From: Dillenia suffruticosa
Taxonomy: Eukaryota; Streptophyta; Magnoliopsida; Dilleniales; Dilleniaceae
NCBI GenBank assembly: GCA_033439265.1
Contig: JAVTVX010000016.1
Location: 17,282,701 to 17,346,700 of the forward strand
DNA length: 64,000 nt
Direction of reading: 5' to 3'
A program made the position numbers and the translations under genes. Of this stretch, positions 22,601-34,560 are shown one piece after another. Below the pieces are notes generated by a model, which was not told where the DNA came from, ran no database searches, and worked only from the letters and a program-made list of their open reading frames with translations. Every line of letters begins with the position of its first letter. The stretch's first letter is position 1.

Positions 22601-25600
22601 ATAGTGGGTGGTGATTGAAAATTCAATTTCTATTTATTTTTGTAAATGTTTTGATTTTAAATTTTATTACTTTTTTGTAAAATCTAGCCCTCTTAACAAG
22701 ATGAAGGGGGAAAAGTAATAATAGAGTAGTTTTGGGGGCATTTGACAAGTTTTGAACCATATTGGGTAAAGTGAATATGGTCCAAACAGCTGTGGGGTAT
22801 TTTTTTTTTCCCTTTTCTTATTGAATATCTAATATATTCACATATTTTATTGTGGATGAAGGCCTAACAATATACGGGTTGGCTGAACTTGAGGGTGCCT
22901 CACCAAATACATTTTTACTGTTTATAAAATGATGAATAATTTGTACATCCTAGATAAAACAACAATTTAGACCTTAATCCCAAAATTTGGATTTGACCGT
23001 TTGAGAGACAAATATAGGAGAGATGAATATATATATATACTTAAAATTTTAAAACAAAAATAGAAAAAATAAAAAAAAGTATAGGGACTTAAAATGACAA
23101 GAAAGATGATTTAACCTGTTTCAATTCTTTTACACAATTCATTCCTATCTAAAGTCATATTCTCAACTAAATCTTTTACTATCATATTTTACGGATAATT
23201 TACGTTCAAGTTTTCAATGATCTACCCCTAAGTTTTATTAAATTTGCTATATTTAAGTTCTCGATCTTCCTAATCGATGCATGTTTGGGTCTTCATTGTA
23301 CATGTTCAAACCACTTCAGACAATACTCTCACATCTTATCTACAACTGAATTCACTCCCAACTTAGTATAGATCTCTTCCTTTCTAATCCTATCTTTTCT
23401 AATTTTAACACACATTCGCCTAAATATTCTCATTTTAGTTACAATCATTTTATAGTCTTGTTATTGTTTAATGGCTCAACGCTCAGTGCCATATAATCGT
23501 ACAGGTCTTACTGCCTAAAACTTTCCCTTCAAATACAAAGGTATCGTGTGATCGCAAAGAACTCCAAATATTTTTCTCCGTTTCATCCAACATATTTAGA
23601 TCTTATGATTCACATCTTTATCTATATTGCCATCATTTTAAATGATAAAACCAAAATATCTAAAATATTCACTTTTCGGTACGTCATTTCCTTCTAACTT
23701 AATCGCTTGTTCATCATTCTGATGATTACCACTAAACGTACATCTCATATATTCAGTTTTTGACTGACTCAATCTTTATTCTCTATATTCCGGTGTAGCC
23801 CTCCATAACTCCAATTTAACACTAATATTCTCTCTTGTTCATCGACCAACACCATATCATCCGCAAAAAACATACACCATGGTATTTTATCTTGAATATT
23901 CTTTATAATTTCATTTATCACTATTGTCAAAAAATATGAAACTTAATGCCAAATTTTGATGAAATCCAATATTAATTGGAAAGGTATCACTTAAACCCCC
24001 TTAAGTTCTTACATTGGTAATAGTTCTCTCATACATATCTGATCCCCTTCCTCATCAATGTCCACAACAATATGTCTCTAAGATCCCCATCATATAATTT
24101 TTCTAAATCAACGAATACTATATGTAAATCTCTTTTTAATACTCTAAACATCTCTATCAAATGTCTTAGTAAGTGAATTACTTCGGTGGTGAATCATCTT
24201 GCCATAAATCCAAATTGATTCTGAGACATACTTATCTGCAATTCAATCTATACTTCATCACTCTCTTCCATAATTTCATAGTATGACTCACAAGTTCAAT
24301 TCCTCTGTAATTGAACAATCTTGTATGTCTCCCTTATTTTTACATAGCGGCGCAAGTGTGCTCCCCTCCATACTTGAGGCAATTTCTTGATTTGTCAGAT
24401 TTTGTTAAAAAGATTCGTTAATATTACTACCCAAAATTCACCCAAACATTTCTACGCCTCAATGGGAATGTCGAGTTTTATTATTTTTCATTCTCTTTAA
24501 GGCCCCCTTTATTTCATGGGGATGAATCTTGCATTTAAAGTCTATATTGATCTGTTCCACAAGTGTCCCGATATTGCTAATATCTCTTGCACCTTCAATA
24601 TTAAAGATATTATTAAAATAATTCCTCCATCGCCTTTTTATGTCTTTGTTCCTTATAAATATACTATTGATTTCACTCTTAATACATTTAACACAATTTA
24701 GATTTTTTCTCTTCTTTTCCTTTAGTTCGACAATTCTGTAAATCTCTTTTACTTCATATTTAATTTCTAGTCTCTTGTGTAATTCGTTATATACCTTACT
24801 TTTTGACTCGTGAATAATCTTTTCACATCTCTTTTTGCACTTTCGTATTTTTCAAATGTATCGATACTTCTGTTACCTTTAAGTTTTCTATAACACTCTC
24901 GTTTGATTCGTATAGCAGTTTGTATTTTCTTATTCCACCACGATGACTCCTTGCATATTGGAGCCTTGCCCCTAGATACGCCAAGAACTTCTCTATTTAT
25001 GCTCTTAATATTATTAAACATCTCTTTTCACATTATTTCTGAATCATCATTAGCGAAGCAAACTGCTACTTGAGTTAATTTGTCTCTAAAAGTCATCACT
25101 TTTCTTTTTTTTAGATTTCACTACTTAATTCTCGACTTCACAAATGGGCGATATTTCTTTTGCCTTTTAAGCACACGTATATCTAAAACTAGCAGTCTAT
25201 GTTAAGTTGCTACACTCTCTTCGGTATAACTTACAATCTTTACAGATCATTCTATCACCCCTCCTAATGAGAAAGAAATCTATTTGGCTGCATTCGAACC
25301 CACTTCTATATGTAACTATATGTGACACTTTTTTCTTAAAGAATGTGTTGACAAATATCAAATCGAATATTGTGACAAAATCTAAAATGATACCTCCCGC
25401 CTCATTCTTACTACTAAAGCCAAAGTTTGTATGTACGCCTTCAAATCCCTCAATATTCTCTCTTACATGTTCATTTAGTTCTCCTCCAATAAATAACTTC
25501 TCTCCACTAGATATGTCTTGTATAAATTCATCTAAATCTTCCCAAAATTAATTTTTACTAATTGCATCTGCACCAATTTGGGACACATACACACTGACTA

Positions 25601-28600
25601 TATTGATTATGTTTTCTCCATTAACTACTTGACAAGCAAAATTCTATGTTCATTCCTTCTTATCTCTACTACATTCTCTTGTAAGTTCTTATGTACAATT
25701 ATTGCTAACCCATTATTAGTTCTATTTCTATTTGTGTACCAAAACTTATGACCATAAGACTACTATTTTAACCTTCTTTTCCACCCACTTAGTTTCTTGA
25801 AGACACATGATATTAATCTTTCATCTATTCATTACTTTTCCTCTCTCTCCTAACTTGCCGGTTAGGGATCCTGTGTTCCAAGTGACGATACGAATTCTAT
25901 CTTCATAGACTAACTTTTTTACCCGTACCCGTCCACATAAACGTGGGAACCTTTACCTATTTGACACCACATCCAAGAGGCGATGTAGCACATCACTTTT
26001 GGGGGATGCCCTAGAGTCCGTTGCTAACTTGTTACTGTACTCAGGATCCGATATAACGCGTCGTTGAGAGGAGAGCACCCCAACAAGTTTCCTATAATGA
26101 AGCACCAAGGGGGGAACCGATACGACCAAGTGAAGTAATTCATATACCACCATAGCAATTTCCTCCTCAAAGGTAAAAAGCTCACTTGAAAACTAAAAAG
26201 ACAAAGTCTTAGGCCAAAAATCAACAAAACCAATAAGAGTTTTATCAATCCTTTTAAAAGCTCTCGTTTCCTTGCCCTTTACACTAATAGATGAATTGGC
26301 GTTATAAAGATGGGCAGAGATTTCCTCCCACAACCTCACTCGGCCAAAATGCAAAACCCATTCATTTCACCTCTTTGTTCCTTGTTGAGAAAGAGGATTC
26401 TCATTGCCATCCTTCCCCACCAGTGACTTGAAATCCCAATCACACATTCCCTCATCCTCTTGAGCCTTTTATGCTTTAACTAGCAATCTATATCTTTAAC
26501 GGTCCATAAAAAAATAGAAAAATAATCAATTGCTAAATGCTCAACATTTTTTTTTTTTCTCTTGGGCAGTGGACTTCATCTCACTCTTGGGCAATGAACT
26601 TTTTCTCACCTGTGTACATTGTGTGACACAAGAACAATGAGAGAGAGACAATAAACATGAGGATTCTCCAAACAAACTTTTCCTCAAGGGTCTTGATTGC
26701 TTCAAACAGTGAGGGAACTGTGCCTAGCAGTCCAATGTAATGGAATAAACTAGACAAAAAAAAATCTGGTCATCTGTGAAGCAGGGGACAAGGGAAGAGA
26801 CATGTTGATACAACACATTTGGCAAAAATATGAGACAATGAGACTAGAACAGGACATTAAAATAATTATATTTCTGCCCTAGTGTAATAAAATTGATATC
26901 ATGTTAACAATTTTAACTTACTTATATCTTGAATTTAGCAAATATGCAATTTATAAAGTTCAAAGACAACTGTGGTTATAATATGGAAATAGGAAAACAC
27001 CATTTGGTGGAGGCAATTGAATTGAGTTGCTTCTGAAACTGTGTTTACAATACATAGTATTTGTATGTGCTTGAGAGAAAGGAGGAGGACGAGGAACTTA
27101 ACTCATTCGAGGGCTTAAAGTAGATTGGTTAGGCCAAAGGAAATTAGTAAATTCTGTGTATAGAAAGATAAACAGAACCCTACATGCAGCATTACAAATC
27201 TAGATGCGCTCATATAACACACGCTCATTTTTTTTTTTTTTTGATATAAACACACACTCATTTCCCCATGGCAGTTTCTGGTCAGGGTTCGCAGGACCCT
27301 ATTCACTAAACCCATCCTGATTTTAATTACTATTGTTAAGAAAAAAAAGTCTCAAGCAGGGAAATTACAAATCACGTGACCTTTGATGCCTATTAAATTG
27401 CCAACCTATGGTTTCCAGGGGTCCTTTATAACTTGTATTAGTACTTGCCCCTATCAACAACATACCCAGACAAAGGAGCTTTTAAGCACCACAGAAACAC
27501 CTAATCCACCATATCAAGTCAATTCCGGCCTAAACAAATTCTTAATTATATCAAACCATTTCTTAGGCCTATGTATTACAAGTAAAACACTACATTTCAC
27601 AATTATCTAAAAAGGATCCTTCCTTCAAAACCGTCCAGTCTCACACAAGTATCTCATTGAAAACCTCGCCACTTGCAAGGTTATCACGAAAGAATAGCAA
27701 TCCAATCTTCTTCCTGTCATGATGGACATGAGATGGAAGTTCCTTCTCCAACAAGACAAACACCAAAACTTTTAGGTTCAATACCAGAATTTTGGACACT
27801 AGTTTGGTTTATATCCAAAAAATTTCTTCCATGCCCATGATTCCTTCTTTAACTTCAATACGCCAATTTAGAAGGTGAAAAAATTCTAAACACATGGAGG
27901 GCATAATTCACATCCAACCTCTGAATATCATGTTAAAGAAATGATAGACCTATAGTACTTTTAGGTCCAATCCCAAAAAAAATCCTAAATTAGTACTTTT
28001 GACTGTATGATTGTACCAACATTTCCCCGGTGAATCCACTCACCAAAAGCCACGTGAGAGTTCTCTGAAGCACTCATCGTTTTCTGACATGGCCAGAGTA
28101 TTGAAACTCTCAAGTGCCTTCTAGGATAACTAAATCTTGCAATGGAACAAAGACATTAGACTAGGTCACTGCTGTTATTCGAGATAAGTTATCTTGTATG
28201 GAAGAAGGCTTCAGGAAAAAGCATAGTATAACAACCATGTACAGATATGCGCTTCATTCCCCCCCCCCCCCAACATGAGAATTAAAAAGCATATGCCAAA
28301 GTGATACAAACACAAGAAGTTAACTTTGGAAATAGTAACTCTAACCTTTTCCCTGCCTTTGTCTCCGTGCTGATCTCGTTGCCCAACTTGCATGCTTGAA
28401 CTTTTGATTCCAGCTGAGAATATTCTGGAAGGCAATGATTCTCATCCAAACATCCAAGGGAATTTTGTGATACGTATTCTGACAATGCTGAAACAATGGC
28501 ATTCTCCGATAAACTCAAATCCCCTCTTTGCCTTGGAGAATTGGGGCCATAAACACAAAATGATTCCATTCCACTCCTAGCTTCATTACAGCCCGAATTC

Positions 28601-28875
28601 TCATCATCTTTAAGAGGACCAAGACTTGAGAATGGCACGAGACCTTCCAAAAGAGCCAAGGAATCACTTGCTGACCGGCGATGCAACAACCCTTTGGAAT
28701 TTGCTTCCTGGTCACTCAATAGTTCATCAAGCCATGCTGGCTGCTCCTCTAAAATGGAGCTTTGGGAGGAAGACTTATGGTGATGAGGGTATGAGAGGTG
28801 GGAATCTGTGACTGGGCGTGAAACAATTTTCTTCTGAAATGGGCACCGGGGTGGAAGTTGAGCTTGCCTAGACAT
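19610..28875 (-). CDS. bZIP transcription factor with atypical basic region, 4 coding exons, 307 aa
   Basis: Nuclear DNA-binding protein related to plant group-E-like bZIPs and the At4g06598-like lineage. Coding exons (5' to 3'): 28346-28875, 20659-20734, 20323-20449, 19610-19800. They total 924 bases with matching phases and GT-AG ends. The ATG at 28875 is the first in-frame Met. Residues 1-16 are [27 protein letters not shown] lies at 43-53 and HRRSASDS at 65-72, a Ser-rich basic site that looks like a kinase target. The basic region is [19 protein letters not shown] (176-194), where the usual Asn of N-x7-R is Lys176. A leucine/valine zipper continues through [17 protein letters not shown]. 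The tail carries [11 protein letters not shown] and ends INNGFRS. The 7.6-kb intron after residue 176 splits the basic region and holds a LINE and a foldback. Confidence 0.9.
22198..22815. repeat. Possible foldback (MITE-like) repeat in bZIP intron
   Basis: Left side: ggggggatcattttatccctcctgcag near 22217. Right side inverted: aaaaataccccacagctgtttggacc near 22800. The two edges are imperfectly complementary, with further CCCC/GGGG-rich matches inside (tttgcccctttcaatct and the gaagggggaaaagtaat region). The pairing is loose and no target duplication was found. Confidence 0.35.
23115..26150 (-). mobile_element. RTE-clade LINE, decayed, in bZIP intron
   Basis: Read on minus. The 5' part (about 25930-26150) matches the 5' part of the plus-strand copy at 51380. 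An AP-endonuclease start resembling [20 protein letters not shown] lies near 25890. A conserved middle block is [20 protein letters not shown] at about 24960. The reverse transcriptase includes the catalytic FADD (23856-23867). The C-terminal block is [17 protein letters not shown] near 23420, then LKWFEHVQ and NLNI..LIK near 23250. Frames are broken many times. The sequence stops inside or just after the last ORF block at about 23115, with no 3' tail. Orientation is sense relative to the bZIP gene. Confidence 0.8.
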
Positions 28876-29780
28876 CTTATGTCGACTCAATTCACAGGGC
28901 TGCGTATCCAACTCTTGCAATTACATTCATTGTTCAGCTTTCTACGATATAGAGGAACCACAACTTTGTTTTAGCAGCTGCTTCGGTCCCATTATTCAGG
29001 CATAAAACTTTACCAAATCTAAATCAAAAGCTTTTAAAAAACAATAGAAAAACAACATAACAAAAACATATTGATTTCTACAATTTTGGAACTGTTGCTT
29101 GTTCAAAGGAATTCGAATAACTCCGTAGAAAAAAAATTTATCATTATTTTCTGGGGTGAACACTAAGAATACCTACTTGAAAACAGTAATCAAATCAAAC
29201 TCACATTTTGAATAACTTAAAACCCTAACCCAAAAGGGTGGAAGAGAGAGACAGAGATACATTCAACTGTGTATTAAAATAGGCTACAGCAATCCAATGC
29301 AACAGTAGCATCGTGCAATTTAAGATAAAAATTAATAATATTATTGTTATAATAAAAGAATGAAAATTATTGAAGAAAACAAAGTGGGAAGCTTTTTTTT
29401 TTTTTTTTTTCCTTTTTTCAAAAACATTTTAGTTTTCCTCGTCCCATGAGAATCCAAAGTAACTATCTGCAAAAGAAATACTACCCAGGACTAAACTAAG
29501 AATTCTTATTTTAATTGTTCATCTTGTAAGAACAACCACCTTCTGCCATCAATTTTAAATATTTTGTTCTCACCTGTTGCTTTATTTTTTTCTTCCCTCT
29601 TTCTAGAGAGAGAGATGACAGCGATTTAGAAGCAACACAGTTCCTGCAACGAAGTCTGGTTTGGCAATGGCGTGCTGTACACACACGCACTCTCCCCCTC
29701 TCTCCCTCTCTCTCTTTCTACTTACGGACCAAGTGGGACTCTGCACTCTCTGAAAAGAGAGGTGTTTGGGTGAAAACAGT
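28876..29780 (-). promoter_or_regulatory. bZIP leader and promoter region
   Basis: Upstream of the bZIP start codon. Near 29600-29770 the gene strand shows a GA-rich stretch (gagagagagggagagaggg) of the kind often found in plant 5' leaders. The region between it and 28876 is AT-rich with a long T run (29393-29410 on plus), so it may be a leader intron. The transcription start is not proved. Confidence 0.4.
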
Positions 29781-31020
29781 GAAGCGGAGATGTGGGGGAC
29801 GGGAGAGCTTGTGAGCTCGATACCCTAGGGTCCACTGTCACTGGGGCCCTCCTACTCTTCCTTTTTCCTTTTTTATTTTATTTAGGGTTTTAGTAGTCGC
29901 CATTTCCTCGCCGATTTAGACCATTTTGATTGGACAGTGGACTGAGATAAGCGCTTATGCATTGCGCCATTATTTCGTTTCTGATCGTGAGGCGTTTTTC
30001 TAGCCCATGCGCATTCCTTCCTGTCTCCCCCCCCCCCCGGGCCTCTCTCTCTCCCCCAATTTTCATAATTTCCACAAAAATATCAATATTTTTATAATTT
30101 TTTTCTTTAAATATAATATTTTAGAAAAATACCCATACGAAAGGACCACTTTCCACTATTATACCAAACGTGTGTATTTTATTTTATTTTTTATTAAATA
30201 GGAAATACACGAATATTAAATTATGAGCACATGGGTGGGTATTGCTTTGGTACGGGACATGGTTTCCTTTCAAACTTGCCTATCTTAGGTTTCAATTTTG
30301 TAACTTTTACCTTCCAATGCAAATGTTTTGTTAGATACTCTTGAACCATTGATTTTGATGATTAATAAAATTAAGTTTTAATCTATTAAAAAATGAAGTA
30401 AAAATAATAAAATGTTAAATGAGAAGCAAATTAATGCTTGTTTGATGGGATTTTTTTTTTTTAATTTTTTACTAGAAACACATAAATTAATAGTTTTTGA
30501 AATAAAATTAAAAATTATTTGATATTTTTATTTTTAAAAACAAGCTGATTTAATAATTTTGAAATAAAGTTAAAAATTAAAAATTAAATGTTAAAGTTTA
30601 AACTTAAAAGAGAAAGAGTTTAGATCTGAAGAATATGAGAGTAAATGAATTTATGATATGAATATATTTAAAATTTTAAATTCTTCAAGTGCGGATATAA
30701 ATGAAAAAAAAATATATTTTTTTCTAAAAAGCTGGTGTATAAAAAATAAGGACAAGAAATAACTCATCTCAAGAATTTTTTTTTAAAACCAGTTTTTCAA
30801 ATTTTTATTCATAAAAAACTTGAGAAGAGAATTTATTTGATAGAATTTCTCGTTATAAGGAGAAAGAAAATGAAAAAAACAGTCAAACGGGTACTTAATA
30901 TCTTAATCTACTTAAGAGGTTACTTTGTGTGGTAAAATAGCAAAGGAATGAGTGATAAAAAATCATTGAAAACATGACGAGGACAATCAAGTCTGCCAAA
31001 TGCACTGTTCTTGCCGATTT
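29781..31020. other. Intergenic, AT-rich
   Basis: A C run at 30028-30038 and AT-rich sequence after 30060. No recognisable coding domain. An inverted telo-box (ttagggttt) lies at 29882-29890 and could belong to the bZIP promoter. Confidence 0.5.
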
Positions 31021-31323
31021 GATGCTCTTGGGTTTGTGTAGTAGCATAGTCTGTTTGTCGACTAAGCAGAACAACCCAGTCGATTAGAAGCTCTTGGGTT
31101 GAACTCTAGCACAACCTGTACATTAAACTAGGATAACTCAATCGACCAAGAGCTCTTAGATTTGAACCTCAACATAACATGTCAATTGAAGCAGACAACT
31201 CAATCAACCAAGAGCTCTTAGATTTGAACCTCAACATAACATGTCAACTACAGACAACTCAATCAACCAAGAGCTCTTTGGTTTAAACTCTAGCACATTC
31301 TATCAACCAAGTAGGACAATTCG
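31021..31323. repeat. Minisatellite, about five units of 59-62 bp
   Basis: Units share the core accaagagctcttagatttg followed by aacctcaacataacatgtc and end in acaactcaatc. The third and fourth units (about 31143-31204 and 31205-31264) are almost identical; the outer ones are more diverged. The array lies just upstream of copia-type coding remnants and may be part of that element's LTR or leader. Confidence 0.75.
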
Positions 31324-34300
31324 TTTGATCAAGGTGCTTCAATAGTTAAAAATTCAAGATTGTAGAGAGTCGTTGAAGTTCGTTTAATAAGTTCAACCAC
31401 CTCCATCATCTATCTTTTCCTTTAAGACTATAAATACACCCATAAAGGTCTCAAAGAAAAATAAGATATCGACTGGTCAGCCTACCTCCCATTTACTAAA
31501 ATTCCTCCAAATTTGTCCTTGTTGGTCCTTGTGATAATCAAGAAGGGAGATTGAATTAATTTTCTTTGATTGGTTTTTAAAAAATTAATCTAACTCCACT
31601 TAGATTTAAAATAGTCTTAAACTCATTCTAAACATATATAGAGGAAAATAAAGGTACGGATAGAGAGACAAATCCAATTTTATAGTAGTTCGTTTTTATA
31701 TCTACATCCACTCTTTTGGCTAGCAAGTTGAGATTTAATAACTTATTAGTTTTTCACTATAATACCAAGTCGCTAGATATAAATCTAGAATTATTGACTT
31801 CTGATGTTCCTTGACATGAAGATGAGTTCGTTCAATAGTGGTCTCTCACCAAAACTTTCTCACAAATCTCAATACAAAACTCAACACAAAACAACACAAG
31901 TGTAAAAAACTCTTTTGCTGATGATAACAAACTTTGGTTGAGCAGCAATCTTCATTTTTTAGAAAATTCTTCACTCAAATCATTCTATAAAATACCCAAG
32001 TCAATATCTCTATTTGCTGATGTACATCCCCCCTTTTAACTTGATTTTTCAATCTTCAAAACCTACGGTAACTGTCCACAATTACCACCCAAAGAGCAAC
32101 AACTTTCTTGAAAAATTTTCTGATTTTTAGGTGCTGAATGTTTTTTGATTTCTTGAGATTTTCCAGTTGTTATAATTCAAATTTGAAATTTGAATTTCAC
32201 TCTTAACATTTATAAACTCTGATTTGAATTTATCTAATTGATAGAGTTTGCTGAAAATTCGAAATCTTTCCAAAAAATCAGTTTCTGGAAAATCTTTCTG
32301 CTTGCAAAAGTTAAGTGACCAGCCAACTTTTCACTTATTTTTCTCCGACTAATTCTCAAGATTTTAATGCTGTAAATGCTTGAATTTGTAACTCTACATA
32401 CTTTCTTTAATATGCAATTTCCGAATTTGAAAATACATAATTACCCAAAGAGATATAATGAGTTAAATATGTGCAAATGATCATGTCATCTTTCTTGGAA
32501 AATTTCCTCTCTCTAGACTTTGAAATTTATCCAAAATTTGATGTTCTGTTTTTGAATCATTGAAATGTGTATTTGAATATATTTTTGGATTAAATATAGT
32601 ACCTAACCTACACTTAAATTGTTGAGTTGGATCTTCAATGGATAAGAAAAAATATTTTCTACATCTGTAGCGACCTCTATGGTTAAAATAATTTGTCTCT
32701 ATGGCATACTCTATAGTAGCTTCTCATGACCTTTTAATTTTATTCCGCCTTGCAACAGACTATGTCCCTTTACAATATGTTCCTATAGCATCCTCTATAA
32801 CAATATCTATGCACCACTTTTATGATAATTTTTAAACAAAACCCAATCTGCACATTTAATAAAAATGCTAGAATAATATGAAAAATTTTATTATTATCAA
32901 AATCTAAATGGGACAACAATTTCCTAACAGACCCTTTAGTATTTGCAAAAGAAGATAAACGAACCAATTGACCTTGTCTCTTGGTTTTTGTTATGTAGGT
33001 TTTCAATTGGAATTAGAGAAGTGTTGTTATTTTTGGGCTAACAACCTAAGAGAAGATTCCAGAATGGTTATAAATAGAGAATGACTATGAATAGAGAATG
33101 GCTATGAATAGAGATGCAGTTCCTTTGGAGGCTTGATCAACAAATGGGGTCTCATTCTTCAATGGTATAAGATATACTTATTGGAAGTAAAGAATGATAA
33201 ATTTATCACCACAAGTGATGAACATCCTTGGAAAATCATTGAATATGACATGATTTTCCCTATACAGATTGTTGATAGCGTTCAAGTACCTAAGAAGATG
33301 AAGGAGATGACGGATGATGAGAAAAAAATCTTATAAGGTGAACTGTAAAGCAATAAGTCTATTTCATCTTGATTTTAGTTTGAACGAATTCAATAGAATT
33401 TCAAGGAGATCATGAGTGATGGGGGAAGAAGAAATCCATTGCTTTTAAGGTAAATAATAGTGATAAGACCGATAGTGATGAGGCCTTCTTACATAAAAAT
33501 CCACTTTATATCTTAAGAAGAGCACAAAATGTAAAGGAGCCCCTGAGAAGGAAAAGGATTCTTCAACGAAGAGGGTATAAAGTAAAGATGAAATTGGATG
33601 CTATGAATGCAAGAGGCTTAGTAATATCAAAAGTGAGTGCACTCAACTCAAGAAGTATGATAAGAAAGGAAAGTAGAAAGCGACAGCTACTTGGTGTGAT
33701 AAGAATGACAACTCAAGTAATTATGATGGCTCAAAGGATCAAGCAAACATTTGCTCCGTGGCCACAGAGGAAATCTACAAGAAAGAGATTTATTTCCCCT
33801 AACTCTTATTCAAAAATTTAAAAAGTTTTGCTTGAATCATAAAAAGAGGTTAAGAAACTTAGTGTTAAAAATAAGACACTTAAAAGCATAATAAGTGAGC
33901 TACATAAAGACCATGAAGAGGTGAAAATAAAGAGAGAGAGAGAGAGAGAGAGAGAGTTTAAAGAAATATAATGAGAGATTAAAAAATGAAATAGGGAGTT
34001 TAAAGAAAGAAAAAGAAAAGGCTAATAACAAAAAGATAGAGAGAAAGAGGTAAAGGTCCTAAAAGATGAAAATAGTTTGCTTAAATAGGAATTAGAGAAG
34101 AAAGAGAAGAATAACAATGATCTTAGTAATATTTTGTCCAAATTTGAGCAAGTAGGGAAAAGTTGGATGTTATTCTTGGTGCCCAGAGGGCTGTGTGTGA
34201 CAAGGTGGGGATAGATCACAATCCTTTGTTTTAAAAAAAGAAAATTTATTATTATTTTTTTTAAAAAAATCATATACCACCGGTTCATATACATGATATT

Positions 34301-34560
34301 ATTGTTACAAGTATGGTCATATTGCTAGACAATGTGCTTTTACGAATAACAAATCTTTTAGTACCAAGATGACAAATCTTTTATTATCAAGATGATATGA
34401 GTTTCTGGAAACAAAAATATATTACATACTAATATTTTTGGACCTAAAAAGATATGGGTATTGAGAGTCAAAACTTGATTGTATCCTATATAAGTATGCT
34501 TTGAGGAAAGGAGTTCAAAGACAAGGATTTTTGGTACTTGAATAGCTGATGCTTAAGGCT
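31324..34560 (+). mobile_element. Decayed Ty1/copia-type LTR retrotransposon, gag region
   Basis: Gag-like blocks occur in order on the plus strand: KIYLLEVKNDKF near 33173, and PKKMKEMTDDEKKIL near 33290. A CCHC knuckle remnant CYECKRLSNIKSEC lies at 33599-33640 (His replaced by Asn). After a Lys/Glu-rich coiled-coil stretch come KLDVILGAQRAVCDKVGIDH near 34157, a second knuckle CYKYGHIARQC at 34303-34335 (second Cys replaced by Tyr), and GPKKIWVLRVKT near 34440. These are the gag hallmarks of plant copia elements. The (AG) microsatellite at 33931-33956 is inside. No integrase or RT domain is visible, and I could not delimit LTRs. Confidence 0.7.

Noticed and set aside
28876-28920. Upstream extension of the bZIP start
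   Set aside because: The extended frame would begin with TTG right after a stop codon. The first in-frame ATG is at 28875.
31021-31323. CRISPR-like array
   Set aside because: Units are contiguous with no unique spacers, and the host is a plant nucleus. It is a minisatellite.
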